Assembly: GCA_902527075.1 (NCBI GenBank)
Contig: CABZNM010000001.1
Span: forward strand, 58,187-122,186
From: an uncultured Pelagibacteraceae bacterium
GTDB taxonomy: Bacteria > Pseudomonadota > Alphaproteobacteria > Pelagibacterales > AG-422-B15
Direction of reading: 5' to 3'
Length of the DNA stretch: 64,000 nt
Made by a program: the position numbers and the translations under genes. Below the pieces are notes generated by a model. The model did no database searches. It was not told where the DNA came from and worked only from the letters and a program-made list of their open reading frames with translations. Positions 8,208 to 16,541 of the stretch are shown piece after piece. Every line of letters begins with the position of its first letter. Positions within the stretch are counted from its first letter, which is position 1.

Positions 8208-8807
8208 TTACAACTGACCCTTAGTAGAAGGTACTGCATCAAGTTCTTTATCATTAATAGATACAGCTGACCTTAAACTTCGAGCAAGTGCTTTATAACA
8301 AGACTCAATAATGTGGTGATTATTTTCACCGTAAATATTTTCAACATGTAATGTTGTACCACTTGATTGTGCAAATGCTTGAAACCATTCTTTGAACAAT
8401 TCAGTGTTGAAATCACCTTGACCAGAAGTCAACACTGGAGTTGTAAAATTCACATGCCAAATTAAAAACGGGCGATTAGATAAATCTAATGCCACTCTTG
8501 AAAGTGTTTCATCCATTGGAATATAAGAATGCGCATAGCGTGTTATGCCTTGTCTATTTCCCAAAGCTTTTGAAATACATTCACCTAGTGCGAGGCCTGA
8601 GTCCTCCGTTGTGTGGTGATAATCGATATGAGTATCTCCTTTTGCTTTAAGAGTAATGTCAATCAATGAATGCCTCGACAATTGTTCGAGCATGTGATCA
8701 AGAAATCCAATACCAGTTTCGACATTGTATTTTCCTGTACCATCGAGATTCACCTTTACTTCTATTGAAGTTTCTTTGGTTTCCCTCTTTAAGCTTGCTT
8801 CTCTCAT
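8208..8807 (-). CDS. hisB: Imidazoleglycerol-phosphate dehydratase
   Basis: Monofunctional IGPD (199 residues, no phosphatase domain), converting imidazole glycerol phosphate to imidazole acetol phosphate. Metal ligands are in GFLDHML (34-40), [10 protein letters not shown] (62-71) and the later NNHHIIES. The short N-terminal strand [12 protein letters not shown] is normal for the family. It is the first gene of the leftward ten-gene block; the promoter should lie in 8808-8918, shared divergently with hslVU. Confidence 0.96.
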   Translation of the reverse strand: MREASLKRETKETSIEVKVNLDGTGKYNVETGIGFLDHMLEQLSRHSLIDITLKAKGDTHIDYHHTTEDSGLALGECISKALGNRQGITRYAHSYIPMDETLSRVALDLSNRPFLIWHVNFTTPVLTSGQGDFNTELFKEWFQAFAQSSGTTLHVENIYGENNHHIIESCYKALARSLRSAVSINDKELDAVPSTKGQL

Positions 8808-8881
8808 AATAAATCAATGGGTTTCTACCAATAAATAGCTGATTTATCTATAAAAAATATTCTTTTTGTAAGATTTAAAAC

Positions 8882-8911
8882 CTTGAAGTTCTCAAATAAA
8901 TAGCCACATAT
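8882..8911 (+). promoter_or_regulatory. Sigma-32-like heat-shock promoter of hslVU
   Basis: Reads CTTGAA (8882-8887), a 16-base spacer, then CCACATAT (8904-8911). Against the enterobacterial sigma-32 pattern CTTGAA / CCCCATnT the -10 matches seven of eight positions. The downstream genes, hslV-hslU, are a classical heat-shock operon. The predicted transcript start would fall about one base before or at the hslV ATG (8919), leaving little or no leader, and no Shine-Dalgarno is visible. Confidence 0.5.
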
Positions 8912-8918
8912 TTAGTCA

Positions 8919-9470
8919 ATGGAAAATCAACAATCAAATTCTTGGCATGGAACAACCATAATCAGTGTCAGAAAAGGTAGTGAGGTTGCTATAGCGGGTG
9001 ATGGACAGGTGAGCCTTGGCAACACTGTCATTAAAGGTACTGCACAAAAAGTAAGGAAACTTGGTGATGGTAGTGTTATCGCTGGCTTTGCGGGCGCGAC
9101 TGCTGACGCATTTACACTTTTTGAAAGGCTTGAAGCTAAGTTAGAAAAACATCCAAAACAGCTTACCAGAGCGTGTGTTGAGCTTGCTAAAGATTGGAGA
9201 ACAGACAAATACCTCAGAAGACTCGAAGCCTTACTTACCGTTGCAGATAGTTCTACCTCTTTGCTTATAACGGGTATGGGTGATGTACTTGATCCGGAAG
9301 GATCTATAATTGGAATTGGAAGTGGAGGTAACTTTGCTCTTTCCGCTGCGAAAGCATTAATTGATACCGATATGTCGGCTGGAGAAATTGCAATGAAATC
9401 AATCCAAATTGCCGCTGAGATATGCGTATTTACAAACAATAATATTACATTAGAAAAATTGAAATCATAA
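8919..9470 (+). CDS. hslV: ATP-dependent protease peptidase subunit HslV (ClpQ)
   Basis: Proteasome-related N-terminal-nucleophile peptidase that assembles as a dodecamer with HslU. The sequence SWHGTTI shows a short propeptide; cleavage after Gly11 would expose the catalytic Thr12. GDGQVSLG (27-34), Lys and Ser residues of the active site, and a late [15 protein letters not shown] are conserved. Length 183 residues. hslU starts 4 bases after its stop. Confidence 0.97.
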   Translation: MENQQSNSWHGTTIISVRKGSEVAIAGDGQVSLGNTVIKGTAQKVRKLGDGSVIAGFAGATADAFTLFERLEAKLEKHPKQLTRACVELAKDWRTDKYLRRLEALLTVADSSTSLLITGMGDVLDPEGSIIGIGSGGNFALSAAKALIDTDMSAGEIAMKSIQIAAEICVFTNNNITLEKLKS

Positions 9471-9474
9471 TAAT

Positions 9475-10779
9475 ATGCAAGCTTTTTCACCAAGAGAAAT
9501 TGTCTCTGAATTAGATCGCTTTATCATTGGACAAGATGATGCGAAAAAATCTGTTGCAATCGCATTGAGAAATCGATGGAGAAGGCAACAACTTACTGAT
9601 GATATGAAGGAAGAAGTATTACCAAAAAATATTCTTATGATTGGTCCAACAGGAATTGGTAAAACAGAAATTTCTAGAAGACTATCAAAATTAGCTCAGG
9701 CTCCATTCATTAAAGTTGAAGCAACTAAATTTACAGAAGTTGGCTATGTTGGTCGTGATGTTGAGTCAATAGTTAGGGATCTCATTGAAATTGCAATCAC
9801 GATGGTAAGAGAAATAAAGAGAAAGGAAGTAAAAGCAAAAGCTCAACTTGCAGCAGAAGAGAGGGTGCTCGATGCTCTTGTCGGACCTGGTGCTGGACCT
9901 GCTACACGAGAAAGTTTTAGAAAAAAGTTAAGAAATAACGAACTTGAAGATAAAGAAATCGAGATAGCTGTTCAAGATACCGGATCATTTCCGACTATTG
10001 ATTTGCAAGGTGGCCAAGGTGCTGGGATTGGTATGATCAATCTTAATGATATGCTAGGTAGAGCAATGGGTCCAAAAACAAAAAAGAAAAAAATCACTGT
10101 AGCAGAAAGTTATGAAGTTTTAGTTAATGAAGAGTCAGACAAGCTCATTGATACTGACCAAATAGTAAATGAAGCAAAAAAAGCGGTTGAGGACAATGGA
10201 ATTGTTTTTATTGATGAAATTGACAAGGTATGTGCAAGATCAGAAAGAGTAGGTGGTGACGTTTCAAGAGAAGGAGTGCAGAGAGATTTGTTACCATTAA
10301 TTGAAGGAACAACAGTAAACACAAAGCATGGAACCATTAAAACTGACCATATACTTTTTATCGCTTCAGGAGCCTTTCAGCTCTCAAAACCCTCTGATTT
10401 ACTGCCTGAACTTCAAGGGCGATTACCAATAAGAGTAAGTTTAAAGGCTTTAACTCAAGATGATTTCAAAAGAATTCTCACCGAACCTAAATATAGTTTG
10501 ATCAAACAATATGAGGCTTTACTTGGAACAGAAGACGTCAAAATTAATTTTACTAGTTGTGGTATAGACGCTATTGCAACGTTAGCAGTTGATATCAATT
10601 CAACCATAGAAAATATAGGTGCAAGGCGACTACATACAATTTTAGAAAGGGTGCTTGAAGACGTAAGCTTTACTGCAGCGGATAAAAGTGGTGAGTCAGT
10701 TACAATTGATGCTGATTATGTGAAAAACAATGTCAACGAACTATCTAAGGATACTGACCTGTCTAAATTTATTTTATAA
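9475..10779 (+). CDS. hslU: ATP-dependent protease ATPase subunit HslU (ClpY)
   Basis: AAA+ unfoldase that feeds substrates to HslV. Walker A GPTGIGKT (57-64), pore loop GYVG (90-93), inserted I-domain (about 110-235, Lys/Glu-rich), Walker B IVFIDEID (243-250) and sensor-2 region IGARRLHT are all present. The C-terminus ends DLSKFIL, the tail that docks into and activates HslV. Full length at 434 residues, and continuous with hslV in one operon. Confidence 0.97.
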   Translation: MQAFSPREIVSELDRFIIGQDDAKKSVAIALRNRWRRQQLTDDMKEEVLPKNILMIGPTGIGKTEISRRLSKLAQAPFIKVEATKFTEVGYVGRDVESIVRDLIEIAITMVREIKRKEVKAKAQLAAEERVLDALVGPGAGPATRESFRKKLRNNELEDKEIEIAVQDTGSFPTIDLQGGQGAGIGMINLNDMLGRAMGPKTKKKKITVAESYEVLVNEESDKLIDTDQIVNEAKKAVEDNGIVFIDEIDKVCARSERVGGDVSREGVQRDLLPLIEGTTVNTKHGTIKTDHILFIASGAFQLSKPSDLLPELQGRLPIRVSLKALTQDDFKRILTEPKYSLIKQYEALLGTEDVKINFTSCGIDAIATLAVDINSTIENIGARRLHTILERVLEDVSFTAADKSGESVTIDADYVKNNVNELSKDTDLSKFIL

Positions 10780-10783
10780 TTTT

Positions 10784-11212
10784 ATGTCTCTTAAAAAAAC
10801 AAATTGCCATATTAACAAACTCAAAGTTAGATACTCAGAGATTGATTGTCAAAGAATTGTCTATAATTCTCATTATTTAACTTATTTTGATATATCAATC
10901 AGTGAGATGATGGATGAGCTTTTTGATCAAGAAGAATATGTAAAACAAACCAATAATGAATTTCACACAATTAACGCAAATATGAACTTTAAAAGCCCTG
11001 CTATGTTGAATGATAAGATTGAGGTCTATACTGCAATAAAAAAAATTGGTAATTCAAGTTTAACTTTCGTTGCAGAAATTTATAAAGAAAACTCAGATGA
11101 GATTTTAAATGAAGGTGAAATTACTTGGGTCAATACCAACCAAGAAGGTATGAAATCTTCTCCAATTCCCGAAGAACTGAAAGCAAAATTTAACAAGTAT
11201 CTAGTAAGTTAA
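10784..11212 (+). CDS. 4HBT-type acyl-CoA thioesterase
   Basis: Hotdog-fold thioesterase of 142 residues in the YbgC/FadM-like branch. The signature VRYSEIDCQRIVYNSHYLTYFD occupies roughly residues 15-36, with catalytic Asp21. An open frame extends upstream to 10730 inside hslU, but the ATG at 10784, 4 bases after the hslU stop, restores the normal N-terminus. Probably the third gene of the hslVU transcript. Its 3' end overlaps the convergent timA by 4 bases. Substrate unknown. Confidence 0.85.
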   Translation: MSLKKTNCHINKLKVRYSEIDCQRIVYNSHYLTYFDISISEMMDELFDQEEYVKQTNNEFHTINANMNFKSPAMLNDKIEVYTAIKKIGNSSLTFVAEIYKENSDEILNEGEITWVNTNQEGMKSSPIPEELKAKFNKYLVS

Positions 11213-11832
11213 TCGGAGGTTGCGGCAAGCAGCCAATTTGAACTTTGTTTGTTTTGTATTTTGGAAAAAGTCCAAACGTCAGTTATTTTTTGAACTTGAT
11301 TTAAGCTTCCAGAAATTACTTCATCTTTGTTATTTTTAATACAAGTAATCATTTCTGAAATAAATCTTACCGTAACTTCCATTGGGTTGCTTTTTAAATC
11401 CTTGTGAATAATCTCGGACTTTTCAATGCCGATAAAATTAAATTCAACTTTTTCTTCATTAGCATTTCTGCCATCAATAACAGATGAAAAGCTATCCATC
11501 ACATCTTTTGAGAGAAGTGGTTTTAAAGCGTCTTTATTACCATTCTCAAAATTTGTAACAATAGTCTCATAAGCATTTGAAGCACCCCTAAGGAAATCAT
11601 CTTGATTAAACCATCCTGCTTCCCTTTTACTGGATTGAGATGTAGGAGCTATTTTTACAACTTTTTCTGCCTGAGATGTAGATGACTGTTGGGGTTGCTC
11701 ATAATTGTAAGATGATCTATCGGTTTTTTCATGACCTGTTCTTCTGCCCAGAACACTTCTGAGTCTTAATAAAACTATACCTGCAATTATTGCAAGAATA
11801 AGAATATCAATATATTGAAAAGCTTCACTCAT
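11209..11832 (-). CDS. Tim44/TimA family membrane-anchored protein
   Basis: A single membrane span (about residues 8-25), a polar Gln/Ser-rich linker (30-75) and a C-terminal Tim44-like domain (about 80-205) with FLRGASNAYETIV and a beta-sheet ending in VWTFSK. This is the alphaproteobacterial relative of mitochondrial Tim44. Its function in bacteria is unsettled; an adaptor role at the inner membrane has been proposed. It is divergent from fxsA-secB, the arrangement usual in the class. Confidence 0.88.
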   Translation of the reverse strand: MSEAFQYIDILILAIIAGIVLLRLRSVLGRRTGHEKTDRSSYNYEQPQQSSTSQAEKVVKIAPTSQSSKREAGWFNQDDFLRGASNAYETIVTNFENGNKDALKPLLSKDVMDSFSSVIDGRNANEEKVEFNFIGIEKSEIIHKDLKSNPMEVTVRFISEMITCIKNNKDEVISGSLNQVQKITDVWTFSKIQNKQSSNWLLAATSD

Positions 11833-11895
11833 TTTTATAAATATTATAGGATACTTTATGTAGGTATTTAAACTAAAGTTTCAATATATAATATT

Positions 11896-12327
11896 TTGTT
11901 CATTTATTTATTAATTTTATTCATCGCTATTCCCGTTCTGGAAATTATCATTTTCATAGAAATTGGCAGTTTTGTTGGAACTTTCAATACGATTTTATTA
12001 ACTTTCTTGACTGCAATTGTGGGAGTCTATTTGGTGCGACAACAAGGCCTCAGCACCATTCGAAAAATCATGGTTCAACTTCAGTCAGGTGATAGACCAG
12101 TTGTTACAATGTTTGAAGGTCTGGTTATATTAGTTGCTGGAGTTTTATTGCTTACACCAGGTTTTTTTACTGATACCATTGGATTTCTTGGTTTGATACC
12201 AGTCACACGAACATTAATGATTAGGTTAGTTCAGACTACAATGATGAAAAGATATAATGTTCATCAAGATGATACTATAGAAGGTGAATATATTGATTTA
12301 GATGATGATGGAGATCAAAAAAATTAA
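11896..12327 (+). CDS. fxsA: FxsA family membrane protein
   Basis: Small inner-membrane protein of 143 residues with hydrophobic spans near 1-20, 25-45 and 75-95. The family core is LTAIVGVYLVRQQGLSTI, followed by LLTPGFFTDTIGFLGLIP. The start is a TTG at 11896; no in-frame ATG or GTG lies closer and the first span begins immediately. The acidic tail (EYIDLDDDGDQ) is also typical. E. coli FxsA was linked to exclusion of phage T7 by F plasmids; the general role is unknown. The stop overlaps the secB start by one base. Confidence 0.88.
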   Translation: MFIYLLILFIAIPVLEIIIFIEIGSFVGTFNTILLTFLTAIVGVYLVRQQGLSTIRKIMVQLQSGDRPVVTMFEGLVILVAGVLLLTPGFFTDTIGFLGLIPVTRTLMIRLVQTTMMKRYNVHQDDTIEGEYIDLDDDGDQKN

Positions 12328-12749
12328 TGGATGTAAGTGCTAAAATAATAACTCAATTTGTAAGAGATCTTTCATTTGAAAATCCAAAAGGTCCTGGTGC
12401 ATTTCAACAAGGAGAAGAAAAGCCTTCCATCAAAGCAAATGTAGACGTAAAGGCCTCAAATAGAAAAGATACCGACATATATGAAATAGAATTAAATGTA
12501 AGTGTAGCTGGCATTAGAGGTGATGAAAAGATATATGTTGTTGAATTGAAATATGTTGGACTTTTTGAAATCACTAATCTTACCGAAGACATCAGAGAGG
12601 CGTATCTTTTAGTGGAATGTCCGAGACAGCTTTTTCCTTTTGCACGTCGTATCATTTATGACCTACACGCTGATGGCTCTCTTCCACCTTTGATGCTTGA
12701 CCCTATGAATTTTGCAGAGCTTTATCAGAAAAGAAAAGAAGCTAACTAG
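12327..12749 (+). CDS. secB: Protein-export chaperone SecB
   Basis: Tetrameric chaperone that keeps preproteins unfolded and passes them to SecA. The strand VRDLSFENPKGP (about 12-23), the ELNVSV strand, the AYLLVECPRQLFPFARRII region (peptide-binding helix) and the late PPLMLDPMNFAELY are the family hallmarks. Length 140 residues. It begins on the TAATG overlap with fxsA, so the two are probably translated together. Many outer-membrane and secreted proteins in this window could be clients (inference). Confidence 0.96.
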   Translation: MDVSAKIITQFVRDLSFENPKGPGAFQQGEEKPSIKANVDVKASNRKDTDIYEIELNVSVAGIRGDEKIYVVELKYVGLFEITNLTEDIREAYLLVECPRQLFPFARRIIYDLHADGSLPPLMLDPMNFAELYQKRKEAN

Positions 12750-12751
12750 AT

Positions 12752-13552
12752 TTATCCTACAAGTTTTGCTTCACCATTGATTATTTCAAACTTTGGTTCA
12801 ACCACTGGTATATCTACTAGGTTTTTATTTCTCATTTCTATAAGTAAATCTTGAGTATTATTAAACTTAGAAATAAGTTTTAAATTTTGAATAGTTGGCA
12901 TAATCATAGGTAATGTACCCTTCTCAAATTGTTCTAGTGCTAAATTAGGGTTGATCCACAAACTTGCAGTGTTTTCTTCCCCATCATGAAGGGCATCATG
13001 AGAAGGACACGCGGCAACAAAAAACCTTGTGCTGTAACGTCTTTTCTCTATTTCTGGCGTCACCCAATGAGATATATAGGCAACATTATCAGTAGCTAAA
13101 ACTAATTGATTATCGTCAAGGAATTCGTAAAAGCTCTTTTCTCCAATTGAGATTTTTTTTCTTAAATCAAAAAAATTTTGGTCCTTTAAATTGTCAAAGA
13201 TAACATTCTTTTCATCTTCAGCATAAGCAAGTAAAACACCACATTCTTCAAAACACTCTCTTATACAGGCAACCCAATATTGAAGGCCTCCATCATTGAT
13301 ACCAAGATTAGAAGATGCTTTTGCATCACTTAATTTTGGACTGAGTGATACATACTTTGCGTGGTTATCGCTTGGATCAATCTTACCCCCAGGGAAAACC
13401 CAAGCTCCACCAAAGTTGGTTTTTTTTGCCCTTTGCATCAGAAAAACTTGTAAGCCTTCGTCTGTATCTCTAACAAGAAGAATAGTAGCTGCAGGTACAG
13501 GTACAGCAACAGGTTGATTTGGATCCCTTAGAGTGTGATTGATTTTATTCAT
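12752..13552 (-). CDS. NUDIX hydrolase, NUDT19-like
   Basis: A 266-residue NUDIX protein. AWVFPGGKID (about 50-59) starts the domain and the NUDIX box core RECFEECGVLLA comes about 40 residues later. This enlarged gap is characteristic of the NUDT19/RP2-type branch, members of which hydrolyse CoA or other nucleoside diphosphates. A C-terminal FEKGTLPMIMPTIQNL resembles those proteins. The exact substrate is not readable. Its first 8 bases overlap the end of dnaQ, suggesting read-through translation. Confidence 0.85.
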   Translation of the reverse strand: MNKINHTLRDPNQPVAVPVPAATILLVRDTDEGLQVFLMQRAKKTNFGGAWVFPGGKIDPSDNHAKYVSLSPKLSDAKASSNLGINDGGLQYWVACIRECFEECGVLLAYAEDEKNVIFDNLKDQNFFDLRKKISIGEKSFYEFLDDNQLVLATDNVAYISHWVTPEIEKRRYSTRFFVAACPSHDALHDGEENTASLWINPNLALEQFEKGTLPMIMPTIQNLKLISKFNNTQDLLIEMRNKNLVDIPVVEPKFEIINGEAKLVG

Positions 13553-14234
13553 TTTTTATCTTTTTCCAAATCGCGTTATCACCAAGTGTTTCAACAAACT
13601 TCGCATGGGCAATTTTTTCATCCTCTGTAAGTCTGCTTGGCAGGTCTCTGTTTTGAATTTGTGAAATATCAAATGAGGTTTGAGATGAAGACTGCTTTTT
13701 AGTTACATCTAGGTCTAAGCTTAATTCTCGTGCATCTAATAATTCTATATAAACTTTTGCTAGTAACTCGGTATCAATAACAGCAGAATGCTTTTCTCTT
13801 TGTGTGTTATCAATTGATAGCCTTTTACATAACGCATCCAGTGAAACACTTTGACCTGGAAACTTTTCACGTGCAATTGTAACGGTATCTATTTTTTTAT
13901 TTTTCAGAATTGGTAATCCACATTCACGAAGTTCGTGATTCAAAAATCCAACATCAAAATCAACATTGTGTGCAACAATTGGATCATTACCTATAAAATT
14001 TATGAAAGAGTCAGCTATCTCCTGAAATGCTGGCTTGTCTATTAAAAATTCATAAGTTAAGCCGTGGACATCTGTTGATATCTGAGGTACATCTCTTTTA
14101 GGATTTATAAATTGTTGGTATGTTTTGCCAGTTGGTATGAAATCCACAACTTCAATGGCAGCAATTTCAATGACCTTGTGACCTTCTGAAGGTCTTAATC
14201 CTGTTGTTTCTGTATCTAAAATAATTTCTCTCAT
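13545..14234 (-). CDS. dnaQ: DNA polymerase III epsilon subunit (proofreading)
   Basis: DEDDh 3'-5' exonuclease that edits the replicative polymerase. Exo I is Asp7-x-Glu9 (ILDTETTG), Exo II is HNVDFDVGFLNHEL, Exo III is HSAVIDTELLAKVY containing the catalytic His and Asp. Length 229 residues, with a polar C-terminal tail that in this family binds the alpha subunit. The ATG overlaps the coaE stop by 4 bases (ATGA). Confidence 0.96.
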   Translation of the reverse strand: MREIILDTETTGLRPSEGHKVIEIAAIEVVDFIPTGKTYQQFINPKRDVPQISTDVHGLTYEFLIDKPAFQEIADSFINFIGNDPIVAHNVDFDVGFLNHELRECGLPILKNKKIDTVTIAREKFPGQSVSLDALCKRLSIDNTQREKHSAVIDTELLAKVYIELLDARELSLDLDVTKKQSSSQTSFDISQIQNRDLPSRLTEDEKIAHAKFVETLGDNAIWKKIKNE

Positions 14235-14857
14235 GACGAACTATGGTATTTAGACCAAGCTTTAGGTTGTATAATTTTAATTTTGCTAACAACATCCCTC
14301 ACTTCTTTTTCTGTAACAGAGATATCACATTCTGTTGAAATGATATAATCTGCTTTTTTCAGCTTTTCGTGATCCGGCATCTGTTGACCTTGTATCGATT
14401 TAAAAACATCTAAAGGTATTTTACGTTGTGTAACAACTCTGTCCATTTGAGTTTCTACAGTTGCTGTAACAACTACTGAAACGTCTACGTACTTTTCTCC
14501 ACCAGTTTCAAATAGAAGTGGGATATCAAGTATGCAGCCAAATTTTTTATCTTCAATTAGTTTCTTTATATAAATCTGCTGATATTTTCTTGTTGCTGGG
14601 TGTACGATGGCTTCGAGATCCTTGAATTGAGATGGGTCTTTATTTAGTAGATCACGCAGTGCTATTCTATTAACAGTGCCATTATTTATAGTTCCGGGAA
14701 ACTTAGCTTCAATTTTGCTTATAACTTCTTCATCATTTTCGTAAATGTAATGAACAGTATCGTCAGCATTATAAACTCCAAATCCGTGGTCCTTGAACAT
14801 ATCCGCTACAGTGGATTTACCCATACCAATTGAACCTGTTATACCAACCAATAACAT
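14231..14857 (-). CDS. coaE: Dephospho-CoA kinase
   Basis: Final step of coenzyme A synthesis, phosphorylating the 3' hydroxyl of dephospho-CoA. P-loop GSIGMGKS (8-15), the YNADDTVH segment, ILDIPLLFETG and the R-rich LID region are all conserved. Length 208 residues. It lies between aroE and dnaQ with one-base and overlapping junctions, the standard alphaproteobacterial maf-aroE-coaE-dnaQ order. Confidence 0.97.
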   Translation of the reverse strand: MLLVGITGSIGMGKSTVADMFKDHGFGVYNADDTVHYIYENDEEVISKIEAKFPGTINNGTVNRIALRDLLNKDPSQFKDLEAIVHPATRKYQQIYIKKLIEDKKFGCILDIPLLFETGGEKYVDVSVVVTATVETQMDRVVTQRKIPLDVFKSIQGQQMPDHEKLKKADYIISTECDISVTEKEVRDVVSKIKIIQPKAWSKYHSSS

Positions 14858-15685
14858 CTAAGCTCCTAATTTTTCTAACAAATTTTCATCTACAGTAGGA
14901 CTGACACCATGCCAAATTTCAAAAGAAGCCGCTGCCTGCCCAACTAACATTCTAAGTCCATTTTGAGTTTTTAGTTTTTTATTTTTTGCTTGATCTAAAA
15001 AATTACTTGATGATGGATTGTAGATTAAATCATAAATGTATGTGTCAGATCGAACATTTTCAAAATTGACAAGATCATTTACTTCTCCTTCTTGTAATCC
15101 CAGGCTTGTCGTATTCACGATAAAGGAAGAAGTTGAAACGTAATCATTTAGTTCATCTTTTTTTAAAATTTTCCCCTTTGCACCAACTGTTTTCAATAAG
15201 TTTACGGCCTTTTCTTCAGTCCGATTATAAATTGCAATATTCGCATTGAGTTGAGAAAGTGACCACAAAATTGCTCTTGAAGAGCCTCCAGCTCCTAATA
15301 ATAAACAATTTTTAGAGTTTATTTTTTTATCAATAACTTTTTGAGGCAACGAATTAGTGAACCCAACCGGATCTGTATTGTCACCAAAGATTTTTCCATC
15401 TTTAAACAAAAGTGTATTTACAGCTTTGGTTTGAGTAGCATTTTCTGATAGATTGTCTGGCTTTTCATAGGCAGCTTCCTTCAGAGGCACAGTCACATTC
15501 AAGCCTAAATAACCTTGTTCTTTCAAGTTGTCTATTGTTTCACTAAAATTATTAAGCTCTACTTCTAACTTCTCGTAAGTGTGATCATTCATTTTGTTTT
15601 CAACGAACCAATGATTATGAATAGTGGGTGATAGACTGTGTTTTATTGGTGAACCGATCACAGCAGTTTTTGTCATTGCGCTCAT
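14858..15685 (-). CDS. aroE: Shikimate dehydrogenase
   Basis: NADPH-dependent reduction of 3-dehydroshikimate to shikimate, for aromatic amino acids. Substrate loop GSPIKHSLSP (11-20), catalytic Lys69 in NVTVPLKE and Asp105 in GDNTDPVGF, and the cofactor loop LLGAGGSSRA follow in order. Length 275 residues. A second ATG three codons in is possible, but the first directly abuts the maf stop. Operon member with maf and coaE. Confidence 0.96.
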   Translation of the reverse strand: MSAMTKTAVIGSPIKHSLSPTIHNHWFVENKMNDHTYEKLEVELNNFSETIDNLKEQGYLGLNVTVPLKEAAYEKPDNLSENATQTKAVNTLLFKDGKIFGDNTDPVGFTNSLPQKVIDKKINSKNCLLLGAGGSSRAILWSLSQLNANIAIYNRTEEKAVNLLKTVGAKGKILKKDELNDYVSTSSFIVNTTSLGLQEGEVNDLVNFENVRSDTYIYDLIYNPSSSNFLDQAKNKKLKTQNGLRMLVGQAAASFEIWHGVSPTVDENLLEKLGA

Positions 15686-16270
15686 TTAAAATAATAATTT
15701 GTTGTTCCAAAGAAAGTTTAAAAGTGGCGTAACTGACATACCCTGTATGGAAAATATATCGCCCTTCACCGAATTAAAGAGTTTTATCCCCTCCTCTTCG
15801 ATTGCATAGCAACCCACGACATCAAGTATTTCTGGTTTTAATTCGTTTATGTATTTTTCAATCATTTCGTTGCTCATGTTTCTCATGGTTAATTCAGCAA
15901 TATCGTAGTGCCTCCAAACAATATTGTTGTTATGTGCGACTACCGTAGATGTAATAAGTTTGTGAGTTTTTCCATTTAGTGTTTTAAGTTGTTGAAAGGC
16001 CTCACTTTTGTTTTGTGCCTTATTAAAGAGCGCTCCTTCTAGATCAAGTCCTTGATCAGACCCAATTACAAATGACTCGGGGTGTTTGCTGGAGACCTTT
16101 AGAGCTTTAAGCTCGGCCAGTTTTTCGATTGTATCAACTGGATCTCGACCGGACATTGACTGCTTCACTTCTTCTTCGTCAACGCCATGACTTTCTGTTT
16201 CAAACTGTATTTTAGCAGCTTTAAGTAATTTAATTCTGGTTTTGCTGTTTGATGCTAATATTAACTTCAT
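15686..16270 (-). CDS. Maf family nucleotide pyrophosphatase
   Basis: Maf/YceF/YhdE-type house-cleaning pyrophosphatase hydrolysing non-canonical or damaged nucleoside triphosphates. Signature LILASNSKTRIKLLKAA at the N-terminus, then the GVDEEEVKQS loop, and the catalytic region VIGSDQGLDL with acidic residues. Length 194 residues. It heads the leftward maf-aroE-coaE-dnaQ-NUDIX run that diverges from hemE across the 271-base gap. Which Maf subgroup it belongs to is not resolved. Confidence 0.93.
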   Translation of the reverse strand: MKLILASNSKTRIKLLKAAKIQFETESHGVDEEEVKQSMSGRDPVDTIEKLAELKALKVSSKHPESFVIGSDQGLDLEGALFNKAQNKSEAFQQLKTLNGKTHKLITSTVVAHNNNIVWRHYDIAELTMRNMSNEMIEKYINELKPEILDVVGCYAIEEEGIKLFNSVKGDIFSIQGMSVTPLLNFLWNNKLLF

Positions 16271-16541
16271 GTGTATAATGCTCTAATAAAATGTCTCTAA
16301 CTTAAGAACAATACCTTTATAGGGTTTTTTTTCTATTATTATGATGATTTATTATAACATCTTAGCTAGTTGTCCACTTGTGAGTAAAGGAAACTTTGGT
16401 TATCAAGGGGCATTGGTAAGTTCTAATTTTGTTAAAAATCAGCCAGAAAATTATAATTTCATTGTGAGTATTTATTGTGTTTTTGATATATACACATGAC
16501 CACAGGAACATATACAACAACAAATATATATAATTATATTA
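16271..16541 (+). other. Gene-free gap before hemE; candidate replication origin
   Basis: The longest non-coding stretch of the window. DnaA-box-like 9-mers (consensus TTATNCACA): TGTGTATAA at 16270-16278 (exact, reverse); TGTGAGTAA at 16379-16387 (one mismatch); TGTGAGTAT at 16463-16471 (two); TTGTCCACT at 16370-16378 (two); ATATACACA at 16488-16496 (one). The two TTGTGAGTA copies are 84 bases apart, same orientation. AT-rich stretches lie near 16331-16360 and 16513-16541. Gene directions diverge here. Caulobacter and Rickettsia have their origins beside hemE. Alternatively the gap is only a divergent promoter region, since AT-rich DNA yields near matches by chance. Confidence 0.45.

Noticed and set aside
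8927..9493. A 188-residue open frame on the minus strand opposite hslV
   Set aside because: It is entirely antisense to a firmly identified gene, its translation has no recognisable motif, and its length follows from codon bias in hslV.
10730..10783. Extended N-terminus of the 4HBT thioesterase
   Set aside because: The extension is inside hslU and has no homology to the hotdog fold; ATG 10784 is 4 bases after the hslU stop.
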